Source of the DNA: Odontocerum albicorne
Taxonomy: Eukaryota; Arthropoda; Insecta; Trichoptera; Odontoceridae
DNA length: 64,000 nucleotides
NCBI GenBank assembly: GCA_949825065.1
Contig: OX463846.1
Location: 3,305,366-3,369,365 of the forward strand
Reading direction: 5' to 3'
The position numbers and the translations under genes were made by a program. Under the pieces are notes generated by a model, which was given only the letters and a program-made list of their open reading frames with translations, was not told the origin of the DNA and made no database searches. Of this stretch, positions 19,795 to 30,899 are shown one piece after another. Each line of letters starts with the position of its first letter. Position 1 is the first letter of the stretch.

Positions 19795-20310
19795 ATGTTA
19801 TATATAAGCCACTGTCCTGTCCTGCAACGCTCCAACTGTAATCATATAGAAAATATGGTTGTAAAGGCGAAATTGCGGTGGACCGGGCATGTGATGCGCA
19901 TGGGCGATCACAGACTCCTAAAACGCGTCTTGTACGGGGAAGTGGTAGGCAAGCGAAGAGTTGGTGGGCAGAGGGAGGGCTATAAGGACAGTCTGCGAGA
20001 GTCGCTGAGGACTGGGAGCGGGCGGCTCAAAACCGTGAGGGGTGGAGAGCCATATGCTCTCGGGCGGATGGGGTCTCTGCGGCTAGACGTGTGAGAAACA
20101 GTCAGCGCGCTGCGAGCATGCGTCAGCATGATCAGGCAGCTCAGCAGGGCAACATGTCTGTGGCATTTATGGGGGTGAGTGCGCATCTAGGATCGGGATG
20201 TTTTCTCACAGAAGATCACACGATCGACGTGAGAGAACGGTTCAAGATTGATGGTGGAGTGGTAAGGGGATCCTCGACTGCGAGGCTCGGCAACGACGAT
20301 ATAAGACTAC
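19795..20310 (+). pseudogene. LINE-D reverse transcriptase tail with C2H2-type end
   Basis: The first frame contains VKAKLRWTGHVMRMGDHRLL, then KRVLYGEVVGKRRVGGQREG and YKDSLRESL. These are the usual closing motifs of a non-LTR reverse transcriptase family in insects (LRW-GHV-RM-D-RLPK, G-R-VG-x-x-RY-D). After a shift in frame, about 20143-20230 encodes HVCGIYGGECASRIGMFSHR RSH; a second copy at 51590-51810 has the same end. That end is a decayed C2H2-like finger in which the second cysteine of the first pair is replaced. Frame breaks show that it is a relic. Confidence 0.78.
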
Positions 20311-20394
20311 CTCAGTATACACATGAATTATATTTATTATTGGTGAGGTATTTTGAAATCTTTATATTAGACTTTGCATTTTGTTATACAGGAT

Positions 20395-21135
20395 GTTCCA
20401 ACTTTAGATACTACAAACATGTGAGGAAGGTTTGGAATTTATTTTTAAAAATAATACTGTCAAAATAATCACCACCGCAGCGACGGAATAAGTCCAATCT
20501 GGCTCGAAATTTTTGACGTACGCGCTTATACGTTTCTTGAGGTATCACTTCGATCTTTTGACGATTTTTTATTGCTGTAATTGAGTATAGTTGCTGGATT
20601 ATTTTCGCATACTCGGCTTTTTAGGTATTCCTACACAAAAATGAGTGACGATAAATTAGAACTTCGTGGTGACCACACAACGTTACCCACTTACGGAATC
20701 AGTATTCCGGGGAACATTTCTTGAACCACTTTCATACTTTTATTGGACGTACGACAAGTGGTTCAATCCCGTTGAAATTATGTTTTCAAAATATACTCCA
20801 AAAACTCTGGTAATTTTATACTCAAAAACTCTTTCAGCATTTTAATGTAACGCTCCAAATGGACTGTTATTGTCTGAACGTCATAAAAAAAATAAGGACC
20901 GATTATTTCCGACATTGACATAGCTGTTTAAAACGTCTCTGGTATTTCAGTCTTGGATTTTCATCATTGCAATAATAGTAATTTTGCTTATTGATGAATC
21001 TGAAGACGAATGACGAAGATAGGGAAATTTATTTCCCCTGAAAAGTGAAACCTCAATTTTTTTTTCATAGATTTTTAATTGCGAAATCTAACCTTGTAAC
21101 AAAGTCTGCTTCGTTTATGCCACCCTGAATAACTT
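20395..21135 (-). pseudogene. Tc1/mariner-superfamily transposase, decayed
   Basis: On the reverse strand, broken frames read FQRD-TTCRTSNKSMKVVQE and MFPGILIP, then WSPRSSNLS...EYLKSRVCENNP, then YKRVRQKFRARLDLFRRCGG-like text across frames. These are the second and third catalytic regions and the C-terminus of an IS630/Tc1-type transposase (FQQDGATCHTS and SPDLTPxDFFLWGYLKSRVY in relatives). Several stops and frameshifts are present. The outer ends, ACAGGATGTTCCAAC on the left and the reversed TCAGGGTGGCATAA on the right, may be decayed terminal repeats. Confidence 0.7.
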
Positions 21136-22045
21136 GAATTTTAGAGATGGCGTTTCGAGTCAAGCCATAAAATTCCCTTTAAAGTCACATCGTTAATACT
21201 GACGAACGGTTACGGGTTGATAGCGTTGGATCGGCCCGCACAGACTTATTCACTTGCTCTATACTTTGCCCTGATTGAAAAGTTGGCGAGTGACTTTGGG
21301 GTCTTAATTTAAGCATGAAACTAGTCTCTTTATTATTTTAACCCACTGTTTAAAGCCGTGTTGCTTAGTTGGTACTCGTTTAACACGTATGGATCATTGT
21401 TTTCGTAAAACATACAGGCGCAAAACGCATATTGTTAGCCCATTAAGTGACACTCATATTGACTACACTACCTCCTCTATGCGTTCTCGGGTAATAAAGT
21501 AAACAAAAGTGCACTTTTTCTAAGTCACTCTATCGTTTGATTTTGTAAAACTTTTGTGAGACATGTTTTGAGGCTTTCGCAGTTTTTCGTGTCAGTTGGA
21601 TAAGATTTTTAGAAGTTGTTTTAAACAAGCCCTGAAGATAAAAATCGCAAAATTTTCAAAACATCAGCATCATAAGTCAAACCACGCTGTAAATTCACTA
21701 AAAAAACAAAAAAAAAGCTCGATTTCATACAGTCGCGTATACCTTTGTTGGTTTCTTTGCTGGTATACATTTCTGGTTGTTTTTAGCAATGTTTCATTGG
21801 TGTTTTTCTTTCTCCTCTTCTTTCTTGTTTCTAACATTTGTCTGATGTGCCCCAAATTATATAGCTGATATCTCTCTATTGTCTTTGAACTGGAAATAGT
21901 TTTCAAGGTTCCTAAAATTTTCATATTTCCTATTTTATCTTCGAGTGACTTATTCACAACTTCCCGTAGAAATCTTTTCTATGCTATGCAGATTCTTGCC
22001 CCGTCTTTTCTTTCCTCAAAATGAGTTGCTTGTAAGTGATGGCAT
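21136..22045. other. Unassigned DNA
   Basis: No supported gene. A Phe/Leu-rich open frame at 21596-21868 contains a possible membrane segment but begins without context, has low complexity and overlaps a reverse frame, so it is treated as chance. Confidence 0.4.
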
Positions 22046-22678
22046 TTAACCGGTTCACTGACATAGACGAGATATCTCGTCCCATACACCTGTGCGCGCC
22101 ATGACAGCGACGAGATATCTCGTTAGTACTTTGATACCTAATTACTGCGTTATAACTAAATATAATTGACAAATTTATAAATCAGCACACGCACTGACAG
22201 TTATACAAATCATATAAAATTTTATATTCTTTCAAATCATCTAAGAACCACTTATCGGTGGAAGTCACCGTTCAAGGCTGTCTCTTTTAAAAATTGTTGC
22301 CGATAACTTTAGTTCTTTGTTCATAAAGTTTGCGATCGTACTTATTTTTGTATGTTGGTTTTTCTAAGTAATTTTACGTCTTTGTTTTTGCTTCACTGAA
22401 AAACTGTAGTATAATTATTTTTTTATTGCTTTTGTGTAATTTGTTTATCTGTTTTATATCGAAATCGGACTACATTATGTAAAATTGTGAACGAAAACTA
22501 TGTACTCGTACATATTTCTTCTTTATTTTAAGCTGTGTAGTTAAACATTTTTTGCATATTGGATATTGGTCTAGTGTAAATATGAGCGTGTGATAACCCT
22601 GAACCTGAAATGTCTAATTTTAAATTTGGATTTTTATTAATAAAAACTGTTTTTTTTTTGCGACATAAAACTGGTTAA
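22046..22678. mobile_element. Possible TTAA-flanked MITE
   Basis: The left end is TTAACCGGTTCACTGACA and the right end reversed is TTAACCAGTTTTATGTCG. Nine of the first ten bases agree, then similarity fades. Just inside the left end, CGAGATATCTCG occurs twice (about 22068 and 22110), flanking CATACACCTGTGCGCGCC. The class is inferred from TTAA and size only. Confidence 0.4.
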
Positions 22679-23535
22679 AATAATTAAAACTAAATGTTTC
22701 AACTTTAAATGACCAAATATCTTGACTCATATAACTACTTGGAAATATAATTACAAGTTAGACAGCATGCAAATAAAAATAGATGCTATCAGATGGTCTG
22801 AGCTCACACCATAACGTACTGCCAATCGAAATACACCCTCTCCTTCCTTCAATAGGAAGGCAAGCCCAGCCGCATGGACATCAGATTATTTTAGTCCACG
22901 CCCTTGGTATTCTTTGAAGGTAATGGTTTTATGGAAACCGGTCGGACAATTCAATTCAATTCAATATTTTATAAGAAGGAAAAAAGGCTTTTTAAAAGTA
23001 CTATTTTTTTCACTTAATATTTTACAAAAAAAAAACATGTATACGAGTATATTAGAAATAAGAGACAAATCCTTTGATTTATTTTCGAATCGTCGATATA
23101 TTCAACAATAACATATATTCATGTTTAAATAGATATTTTTTGTTACGTTGAATTAGTCACAACAGTAAATTTGAATAATTCAAAAGTATTTTGTTTAAAT
23201 TTTTTGTGATTCACATTAAATATCACCGAAAAAAATCAACGAGTTGAAGCACTATAGAATGTGATAATAAAATTTGAAACACTGTAGAATGTGATAAAAA
23301 AGCTTTTTTCGTCCGAACTTTTTTAAAACCCATCCATTAGGAGGATAGCAGAAAAATAATTAAAAAATGTTTCCCATTTGGAAAATTTCATTCAAAATAT
23401 ATAATTACGTGTAAAAAACACATATCTTTCATTTTCTGGTTTAGAAAGGTCGGACAACGCTTCAGCTACCCTTTATTATAATTGTTGGTCTATTAATTAC
23501 TCTTGTATACTTACTTTTTATTAGTATATATACCC
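22679..23535. other. Unassigned AT-rich DNA
   Basis: A short imperfect duplication (AGCACTATAGAATGTGATAA and AACACTGTAGAATGTGATAA) lies at 23247-23300. Nothing else is recognised. Confidence 0.5.
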
Positions 23536-23539
23536 AGCT

Positions 23540-23965
23540 GTCTAAAACCAACGATATACTGTTGAAGGGGTCTTTTGCACGCGCTCCAACGATTTTTTCA
23601 TCAGAAACAAATGTTCGTGTTGTGCGGAAGACAATTAATCTCAGAGTGACAGTCGACCGTGGCCTGGGTGTGTTATCGCATATAAGATCGTTCCTGCTGA
23701 CTGCAAGAAAGGTTTTTCACACTGTTTCGCGCTTGGCCAAGCCTTTGTGGAGCCTACCACTCCGTGCAAGCAGACTCTACTTTATTTTTGGTAATCGTGT
23801 GCTATGCAGTCAGGCGTTGGACATGTAGAAGTTGCCTCGCAGATGCCAGGAGGATGCTGATAAGTGGTCAACTGTAGGCACTGTTGGCTATCGCCAAGGC
23901 TTATATCACATGCTCGGCGGAAGCATTCTCGATGCTTCGTTGGATCTAGAGGTTTAGAAAATCAT
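23540..23965 (+). pseudogene. R1-like reverse transcriptase C-terminal fragment
   Basis: The frame at 23562-23828 reads LLKGSFARAPTIF, then NVRVVRKTINLRVTVDRGLG, VLSHIRSFLLTARKVFHTVS and RLAKPLWSLPLRA. In R1-clade non-LTR elements this is the segment just after the polymerase active site (LLKG...RAPTIR, VRVV..I.YLGVTVDRGLGF..HI, A..AF..L.RLA). The YLG motif is changed to NLR. The catalytic FADD region is not present, and the frame is closed by TAG at 23826. Downstream the similarity continues weakly to about 23965. Confidence 0.68.
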
Positions 23966-24436
23966 TGCAATTATCCTTCTTGGTAAGGGTCAGTCTGCGA
24001 GTAAAGGTGACGTCCGCCTTCACCCTTTGCCAGGGATGACCTATCTCGCGGTCATCCCTAGGCCTCTAGGCAGACTTGGTTACATCGTTGGTTGTCCTCT
24101 TCCGTGGGAAGACAGATATTTAAATTATTTCCTTGCATCAGGGTGCTCGTCGGCTCCCCATGGATACACCCAAACTATTGGTCTACCCAATTTCTCTCTG
24201 GCTATGGGAGCTTATCGGAGAACCTTTTACCTTCAATCTCAATGTCCCTTTGTCTTGTTGTAATTTTTGCGGTTATCTGGATCAACCCACATAGTGGAAT
24301 TGCGACAATAATTGAGTCAGCAATTTCTGAAAGGAGCTCCACTTAGCCTTACATCGGTTCGTTTGGTCCTTAGTTCGATATTTTTGCTGCATTACAAGTT
24401 TTTTTTCTGAAAGTACCGATAACTTACTGACAAACC
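23966..24436. other. Region after the R1-like fragment, unassigned
   Basis: It is more GC-rich than its surroundings (GTGACGTCCGCCTTCACCCT, CATGGATACACCCAAACT). It may be the 3' untranslated part of the R1-like element, but no second copy is in the window to test this. Confidence 0.35.
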
Positions 24437-25059
24437 TTAACGTGTTCCCCGCGGGGAGCACAAACGCCTGTGATCTGACGACAATCCAAGTTTCAAATCA
24501 CAAATACTTAAAAAAAATGACACAAAACCGGAATAAAAATTAAACTAAAATTTAAAATAATCTTTATTCTAGCGACATCTCTGAAAACCTTGTCAAATAA
24601 TATATTAGTTTATGAGATATTGTTGAAAAAACAGAGCGCCGAATTTTTTTGGTTTCTCAATATTTCCAGCATTAACGACCTGTCGCGCGGATCGAGTCCT
24701 GCGTTGAGTCTCTCTTACGTAAATAAACATTACTTAGTCTCTCTTACGTAAATAAACATTACTAGTGCTATATGCATTTGATTGGGTGAGTGTCATGAAG
24801 CATTGATTTGATCGTAGCATTCCTTTGTTTATTTTACGTAATGTTAAGTTTATCTCCTTTATTTAATGAGTCTCCTTAAGAGTAATGACTATTATTTATT
24901 ATCAGAAAATTACTTAAGTGTCATGTTTACTTGGTGTTGTAATCAAATATCAGTGGTTCTAAACAAAATATGTGTTTAAACTTAGAAATTAAAAAACGCT
25001 GAAATTGTGCCGCGCACAGGATTCGTGGAATTTGATTTTTAACGCGGTGAACAGGTTAA
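24437..25059. mobile_element. TTAA-flanked MITE (piggyBac-like)
   Basis: The left end is TTAACGTGTTCCCCGCG and the right end reversed is TTAACCTGTTCACCGCG, 15 of 17 identical. TTAA is present at both ends (24437-24440, 25056-25059). The interior is non-coding and includes a 29-bp tandem duplication (AGTCTCTCTTACGTAAATAA plus ACATTACT) at 24707-24764. Confidence 0.7.
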
Positions 25060-25566
25060 GCCACTTTATAAACATATTTTCTGCATTGCGAATAATTTTT
25101 CTACTACTGTGTCGTCGTCATTGCTTCTATTTTTTTACATTCACCACCAGAAGAGGAGTTCTTTTTAACTGTTCTTCCTTCGTCACTTAGTAACGTCACG
25201 TTCATAATAAATAAATCATGTTTTGTTCTTCCACTGTAGATTTCTTTAGATAGGGATTTATTTTATCTCCCATAACAGCGTGGGTGGCAGTGGGGTCGAC
25301 TGAATTGAGTTTTGTATTAGTTTAATATATATTTATACTCTATATATATTTGAAAGTAGAATCGGTCGTTAATTATTATTTAATTTTAAAAATAATGTTT
25401 TATCACGTAAATGTGAAAAAAAATCTTCTCAGTAAATTATAGTGGCAGGCTTCTTTAGCTTTACAAAAGCATTTTCAAACTGTACTCAATACACTATCTA
25501 CGAAGCTTGTATAGCTAAATATTTTATTGTCTGTGTATTTAAACTAACATAAGAAACTAATAAGAG
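25060..25566. other. Unassigned AT-rich DNA
   Basis: No supported feature. Confidence 0.5.
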
Positions 25567-25574
25567 CTTACCAT

Positions 25575-25958
25575 CAGTGGCGGCTGGTCTGGAGGTGTGT
25601 TGCTGCGCTTAGCCGGAAAAATAATTCGCAACAATTAAATTATATGTTCGCGAACATAACTTCCAAAAATGTTAAATATTTGTATAGATTAAATATGTAT
25701 AAGAATATTGACATATAACACGAGTATTTTTATTTAAAAAAATACTAAAATTAAAAAAGAATCCTTTGAAATTGACCGGCAAAGTTTGCCAATACTATCG
25801 GAGCGATCTCCAATACGCACCGGACGGAAACGCTAGTTCATATAGGGCAGACAGAGATATACAGTAAACCGTGAGACAGCGATATTTCATATTCGCTCAG
25901 CGTCTCAAGATGCGTTGGTGTTCAGCGCACCAACGCACCTCGGGACCAGCCGCCGCTG
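25575..25958. mobile_element. hAT-type MITE with 8-bp target duplication
   Basis: CTTACCAT is duplicated at 25567-25574 and 25959-25966. The terminal inverted repeats are about 34 bp: CAGTGGCGGCTGGTCTGGAG on the left and CAGCGGCGGCTGGTCCCGAG on the reverse of the right, followed on both sides by GTGYGTTG. The 384-bp body is AT-rich and non-coding. The CAG start and 8-bp duplication identify the hAT group. Confidence 0.92.
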
Positions 25959-25966
25959 CTTACCAT

Positions 25967-26875
25967 TCTGATATGTTGGAAACTACCAGCTTTTGAAAGT
26001 AGTATTGTAGTATCAAAGTTTTATGAGGCTGGTTGGTCAAAAGTAGGTGCTTCCCAACATCTCAAGATGATCGGCTTCTATTAAGTGCTTACGTTAATTT
26101 TAATCTACAGATTGTAAAATAGTTTACTTTAAACGCTTGGTGAGCGATGTATTGAGTATAACTTGATCATACTTGTGTAAAGCGATACAAACCTCCCACT
26201 GTAATTTGTGTTTATTGTGTAGAATTTTGTCTCATTTAAGTTACTGTTCAATCGTTCTTCTAAAAATGGAGTTCTACAATTTAAATGCAAAATCAGTTGA
26301 TATTATAATTTATTTATTAAAATAAACAAACAAAATGTCTCCCACGATTAACAAAAAAGGGACATTCCACGATCTGAAACATAAAAGACAAGGTTTAAAA
26401 GCTTTGATGTTTTTCTTTTAACATCACGAGTCTTCAAATTCAATTTTACGATATATATTTTTTTGTTTATTGAGGAACTCAAATTAGTGACAAATTTATT
26501 TCAGGGCACGTTTTCAATTCTGGGTGAATGATGAATAATTCATGGCATTGTGAATCCTTCCTCGTGTGATTATTACTGACCAATAAAGCTAGACTTTGAC
26601 CACTTTGCTTTCAATAAATATAAGTTATGATTCGTAAAGCTTTCATATTTTCATGGCGATCGTAAAGTGACAAATGAAGCGGACATAACATTAACGGGAG
26701 GTGGAATAAAAAATGTCTTCATTTTAATAAAAGCTATCAAATTTTACATGAAAAAGTTATTCGAATGGAAATGAGGGGCTTTCAGACTAAATCAAATTAA
26801 ACTCACATCAGACAAAAAAGTGAAGGCTTACGTTATTTTTATGAGGCCACTAATCTAAAAAGTTATGATTTCATC
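25967..26875. other. Unassigned AT-rich DNA
   Basis: No supported gene or repeat. Confidence 0.4.
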
Positions 26876-26879
26876 ATTG

Positions 26880-27030
26880 TTACCATCTTGGTAAGTCCCT
26901 ATTGGGGTAGGTAAAGATAAGAAATCTTCGCTTAATTCTAGTCTGGAACACATATTTCGCTTCTGCAACGTCTTTATACCTTATGCATACTCTTATTTTA
27001 TGAAGGTTTTTTACTCTTTTAATAAATAAC
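26880..27030 (-). pseudogene. LINE-E reverse transcriptase extreme C-terminus
   Basis: The reverse-strand text RYKDVAEAKYVFQTRIKRRF...YPNRDLPRW parallels the last residues of the better LINE-E copy at 47740 (YMNVEEAEYVCCDRKLYALY). Only the last 40 or so codons remain. Confidence 0.5.
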
Positions 27031-27059
27031 ATGAAGTGTAAGAAGAAGAAGGAACTCCT

Positions 27060-27190
27060 GATTGAATAATTTAAAAGAGTGGTTCCACAGTAGCACAAGG
27101 GCATTGTTCAGAGTAGTTACCGACAAAGTTGGAAAAACCGCCATGATTGCTTAGCGCGAAATTGAAGAGAAACGTCGAAAAAAAAATGTA
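27060..27190 (+). pseudogene. RTE-like reverse transcriptase C-terminal scrap
   Basis: The frame reads ALFRVVTDKVGKTAMIA, a stop, then REIEEKRRKKM. It resembles the ending LFRAA..KV..AMMIANLR seen in the copy at 32640-32930. It is very short. Confidence 0.45.
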
Positions 27191-27257
27191 ACCTGAAATG
27201 TAAAGATCGACTATATGATTTTTTTTCTTAAGTATCGCTGTGTTTATTTGACGACGA

Positions 27258-27763
27258 TTTTTAATTCTAATTCTTGAATAAAACACACACTTTGCTTTAA
27301 TTTAATTTTTTTTATTTGTCATTGACATTTCAACACATAAAACAATATCCTCCAAATGTCCACCTCTTGTAGCTCCACAGATGTCCACTCTGTTATCAAA
27401 ATTTTCGATGACATTTTAGCATAATTGCGGTTTTAACTCACCAATAATGCGAATAATTTCGTCCTTCAGCTCAGGAATTGATTGGGAGTCATTCTTATAG
27501 ACCTGGATTTTCACGTAACCTCAGAGAAGATAGTTCAACCGTGTCGGATCACATGATCTTGGTGGCTAATTAACATCACCGTTTCCGGAGACTCCAATAC
27601 ATAAAATAATTCTTAATTTGAACGCGCTGTTGTAATGTATACGACTCCATTTTTATAAAGGTCATGCATTACACTTCTCAAATATCATAAGACCCAGGCA
27701 AGTTCGCGACACCATCTGTGTTTTATCCAAGAATTAAAAAAAACCGTTCAATTTGAAAGACTC
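27258..27763 (-). mobile_element. Tc1/mariner-superfamily MITE, copy 2
   Basis: In reverse orientation it aligns with 7969-8516, including the GAGTCTTTCAAATTGAACGG end, TGGAGTCGTATACATTACAA, and the transposase tail text (VYKNDSQSIPELKDEIIRII-like, then IENFDNRVDICGATRG-like). The distal inverted repeat is not found, so this copy is truncated at the low-coordinate end. Confidence 0.7.
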
Positions 27764-28210
27764 TTTACTATATGTAGTAAAGTAAGATGTTCCTGCCTTT
27801 TTAAAGGATAAGCATAAAGCAAAGACTCAAATTGGATACCTTGCTATTCCGATTGCTTTGCCGATTGCCATTCTTTGCCGATTTCCACCTTGCCGTTTGC
27901 TATTTGTGCAGTGAATCTTTGTTATTTATTTTTGATAACAGATAATACTTCATTTTGTTTTTTAATGAAGATTAACTTATTGTCTGCCATTTAATTTTAT
28001 ATTTCTATTTGAAATAATATCTTTAATCTTTGATTCCAATATTTGAAATTAAAACAAAACGATTTATCAAAGCGTAGTGACAATATATTTTACAAAAAAA
28101 AAATGGTTTTCCATTTTGGTTTTTTAAGATTGCTTAAAAAATAGCCTTTAAATTAAAGTAAATTTTCGATTTCAAAATATTATTTTACACGGGATAAACT
28201 TAATTAATTC
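27764..28210. other. Unassigned AT-rich DNA
   Basis: Contains short repeats of TTGCCGATT near 27860. No gene. Confidence 0.45.
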
Positions 28211-28214
28211 ATTC

Positions 28215-28575
28215 ATTTAACAGATTTATTGGAAATACAATCTGGCAGGCTTATTATCTCTTTCAACCAAGAAAACAAAAGTAAATGAAGCAAGTTACAT
28301 GGTCGCATAAATCATTCAAATGACTATCCATCCGCACGAAATCCATGAACACATGCATAAGCATATATGCCCACAAACCCCACAAAGAGGGACAATCACA
28401 CAAACATTCTTTTTCATACAAATTGAGATATCATCAATCAAAGGAAAAGGAAGGGATGGTGAAGAGAAAAGGAAAAAAAAACAGGAATTAACACGTTATT
28501 TTACTGTCTAGAAATTAAGAGTTTTTTCAGTCACTTCTTAAAGAATGCCTAGGACGGAGCGATTCTAACTTGCTT
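28215..28575 (-). pseudogene. LINE-A 3' end
   Basis: Reverse complement of the LINE-A tail and untranslated block (ATTGGAAATACAATCTGGCA, then TGACTATCCATCCGCACG, then TCAAAGGAAAAGGAAGGGAT). It reaches only the start of the coding tail (ACTTCTTAAAGAATGCC). Truncated. Confidence 0.75.
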
Positions 28576-28699
28576 GTATATAAAAATTTAAATACTTGTG
28601 TATTAAAATTATCCTCTTGGTATGTAGCACATGGCTGTTGGTCGTGACTTCTCCGCATCCGTCACTGCATACCTTAGTCGTCTATATCCAACCATGCAC

Positions 28700-29215
28700 A
28701 CCTTATTTCGAAGAGAAGATTTTTTTAATCCACTTTGCACGGATTTCTCTTGTTACACAAAGAGGGTCTGCTCCTAGAGTTAGCTTATTCGTTAGGAAAA
28801 ATATCAGCCAGGATTCCTCTTATATTGTTAGGCGGTACCGATAGTATATCCACAGTGTTATTCAGTTGGTTTAATATATCTAGTGTTTAGCCATGATATT
28901 AGTTCTGTAAGTTGGTATGAAGAACAAAGGGTGATACCTTGCACGGCTATATTTATAAGGTACATATAAACTTAGTGCTTCTAGAATCGCAGGTCAGTTA
29001 AAGCAATCTCGAAAAACCTTTATTAGGAATATCGCAATGGATTCTTGCCTTCTTGTTTCGAGGTTTCTATAGTTACACACCGTGAGAAGTTCGACATGGT
29101 GAGCATATTTTGGGATAATCGTCCTTTGTTCTGTACCATATCACATATATCTGATGTAAATACTATATACTCGTACACCATAGATATCTGAGTTATTAAG
29201 GTGAGTCTTGTTTGG
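28700..29215 (-). pseudogene. LINE-B reverse transcriptase tail, inverted copy
   Basis: This is the inverted relative of 1340-1790. Shared marks include CTTTGCACGGATTTCTC, TTGTTACACAAAGAGG, ATCGCAATGGATTCTTGCCT and TTGTTCTGTACCATA. It contains stops in the frame that is open in the other copy. Two closely related copies imply a recent burst of this subfamily. Confidence 0.72.
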
Positions 29216-29279
29216 TTAGGCCAACAGTTCTTCCTTTTGAAGATCTCTTCGTCCCCCACCTTCCTATCCTCGCATTCAA

Positions 29280-29400
29280 ATTATTATTTTTGTAATATTT
29301 TTAATCTGGTCATAATAGTTGGTTCAAATCCTGAAATGAAGCACCCTTGAGGCATATGCTCTTCAAACGGCGCTATATAAATATTATCCTTTGAATATTA
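29280..29400 (+). repeat. Dispersed repeat X copy
   Basis: It contains TTTTTGTAATATTTTTAATC, GTTGGTTCAAATCCTGAAAT and GGCGCTATATAAATATTATC, matching the copies at 1 and 16745. Confidence 0.5.
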
Positions 29401-29559
29401 TAGTACTGCTGGGCACGAGCAATGTGTTCGAAGAATTGGAGGAATTATTTTGAGCATATTGTTGACAATTGTCAGACCTCTTTCCTATATTAGAAACAAT
29501 AATAAGATGTGCACATTTCAATACATAAATCAGTTATAACACATTACCATCATACGAGG

Positions 29560-30187
29560 TGTGACACGCCCGCTCAGCTCCGCCGGGTTCTTAAAGAGGC
29601 AAGTACTTTTTAGATCTCAGGGGTTTGTTGGATTCCTTTAACTCTGTGTAACTCTTTCTCAATTCTCAGCGGGACAAGGGGACACAATTAAACAAAGTAT
29701 AATTTTAAGACAAAACAGTTTATTATATTATAAAAAAATTAAAAAAAATAAAAAAAACTTGAACGAATGTCAAGAAAAAAAAGTTTAAAGTTGGGTACGA
29801 AGATTTTTGTTGTCGATTAGCAAGGGGGATTTCAATAACAATTAGAATTTAAGTTGAGCGATGGTTAAACGAGCGGACGGAATCCAGCATTAAATACAAG
29901 GAATAATATTCACCGATAATTTGAAGATGGCGTTCTGAAGTTCTGTGATAGCAGAGGAACGAGTCTGGCAGTCTTCCGTGCACACAGCGTTCTGGAGAGA
30001 CGTCCTAACACCGTCGAGTCTGGTCCCAAAAAGGGAGCTGCGAACGCCTCCTTCCCTTAGCAAGGAAATCCCGAGAGAGAGACGACAATAATTTTTATCT
30101 CTCTCACCAGTACGACTGGCCATCGTGAACAAAAATTGTACTTGACAATGTTGTCATTGAATAAAAATGTACCTGGGTGCCCAGACA
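29560..30187 (-). mobile_element. Possible solo LTR
   Basis: Read in reverse it starts TGTCTGGGCACCC and ends GGGCGTGTCACA, giving TG...CA boundaries. It includes AATAAACTGTTTTGTCT as a possible polyadenylation region. The body is more GC-rich than its neighbours. Against this, no short target duplication is seen and there is no second copy in the window. The 80-codon reverse frame inside it (29890-30132) matches nothing I know. Confidence 0.3.
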
Positions 30188-30899
30188 GCTACCCTTCTAT
30201 TTTATTGTCTTTTTGTATTTTAAAGTATTCCGGTATTTCATAATATTTTAATCATTTTTGTTTTTCAAGGCAAGCACATGGTCTTGACACCATGATATGT
30301 CGCGAATTTACAATCTCGAGGACGTGAAGTATGCACTTTATCAAATATAGTCCTCACACAATCTGTCGATGACTCTAAGATCGTATATTAAAATACGTGT
30401 TGGTACATATGATACATGTAGCTAAACAAACAAAGTTATTTTAAATAATAAAAAAATCTCAAGATAATATTAAAAATATATACAATAATTAGACAGATTT
30501 TTCATTTTTGTAAAACATAGCTAGGTTTTTAAAACATCGTTAAATCATTTAAAAAAACAAAACACTTTATTTCACCCTTTTTGTACGCGGTTTGTCTCGT
30601 GTTCCATCAAGTAATATAACTTTTATGGTATTTTAAAAAAATATATGTGACTCGGCGGGAATATGAAATATTTACCCGCAAGTGTCGAGCGTATAATTTC
30701 CTGTTAAACGAGTCCTGTTTCCCATTTTGTTCCATCGCTGAAAAATCTAAATTCTAATTGGATTTTTCAGTTCGCCCTGAAAACTCTTCATGTTGTGTTC
30801 AAGCTCGAATTTTCCTTTCATATATATAAAAATATTTTGTCAACATCAAAAATGACTTTTTATCTCGATGTGAAAAATATTCGCTAATTTTAAATTACT
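30188..30899. other. Unassigned AT-rich DNA
   Basis: No supported feature. Confidence 0.5.

Noticed and set aside
21596..21868. Phe/Leu-rich frame resembling a membrane protein
   Set aside because: Hydrophobicity follows T-rich composition; no start context, splice sites or homologous motif.
29890..30132. Reverse frame starting MFTMASRTGERD
   Set aside because: The composition is coding-like, but I recognise no family and no splice signals; it may be within an LTR.
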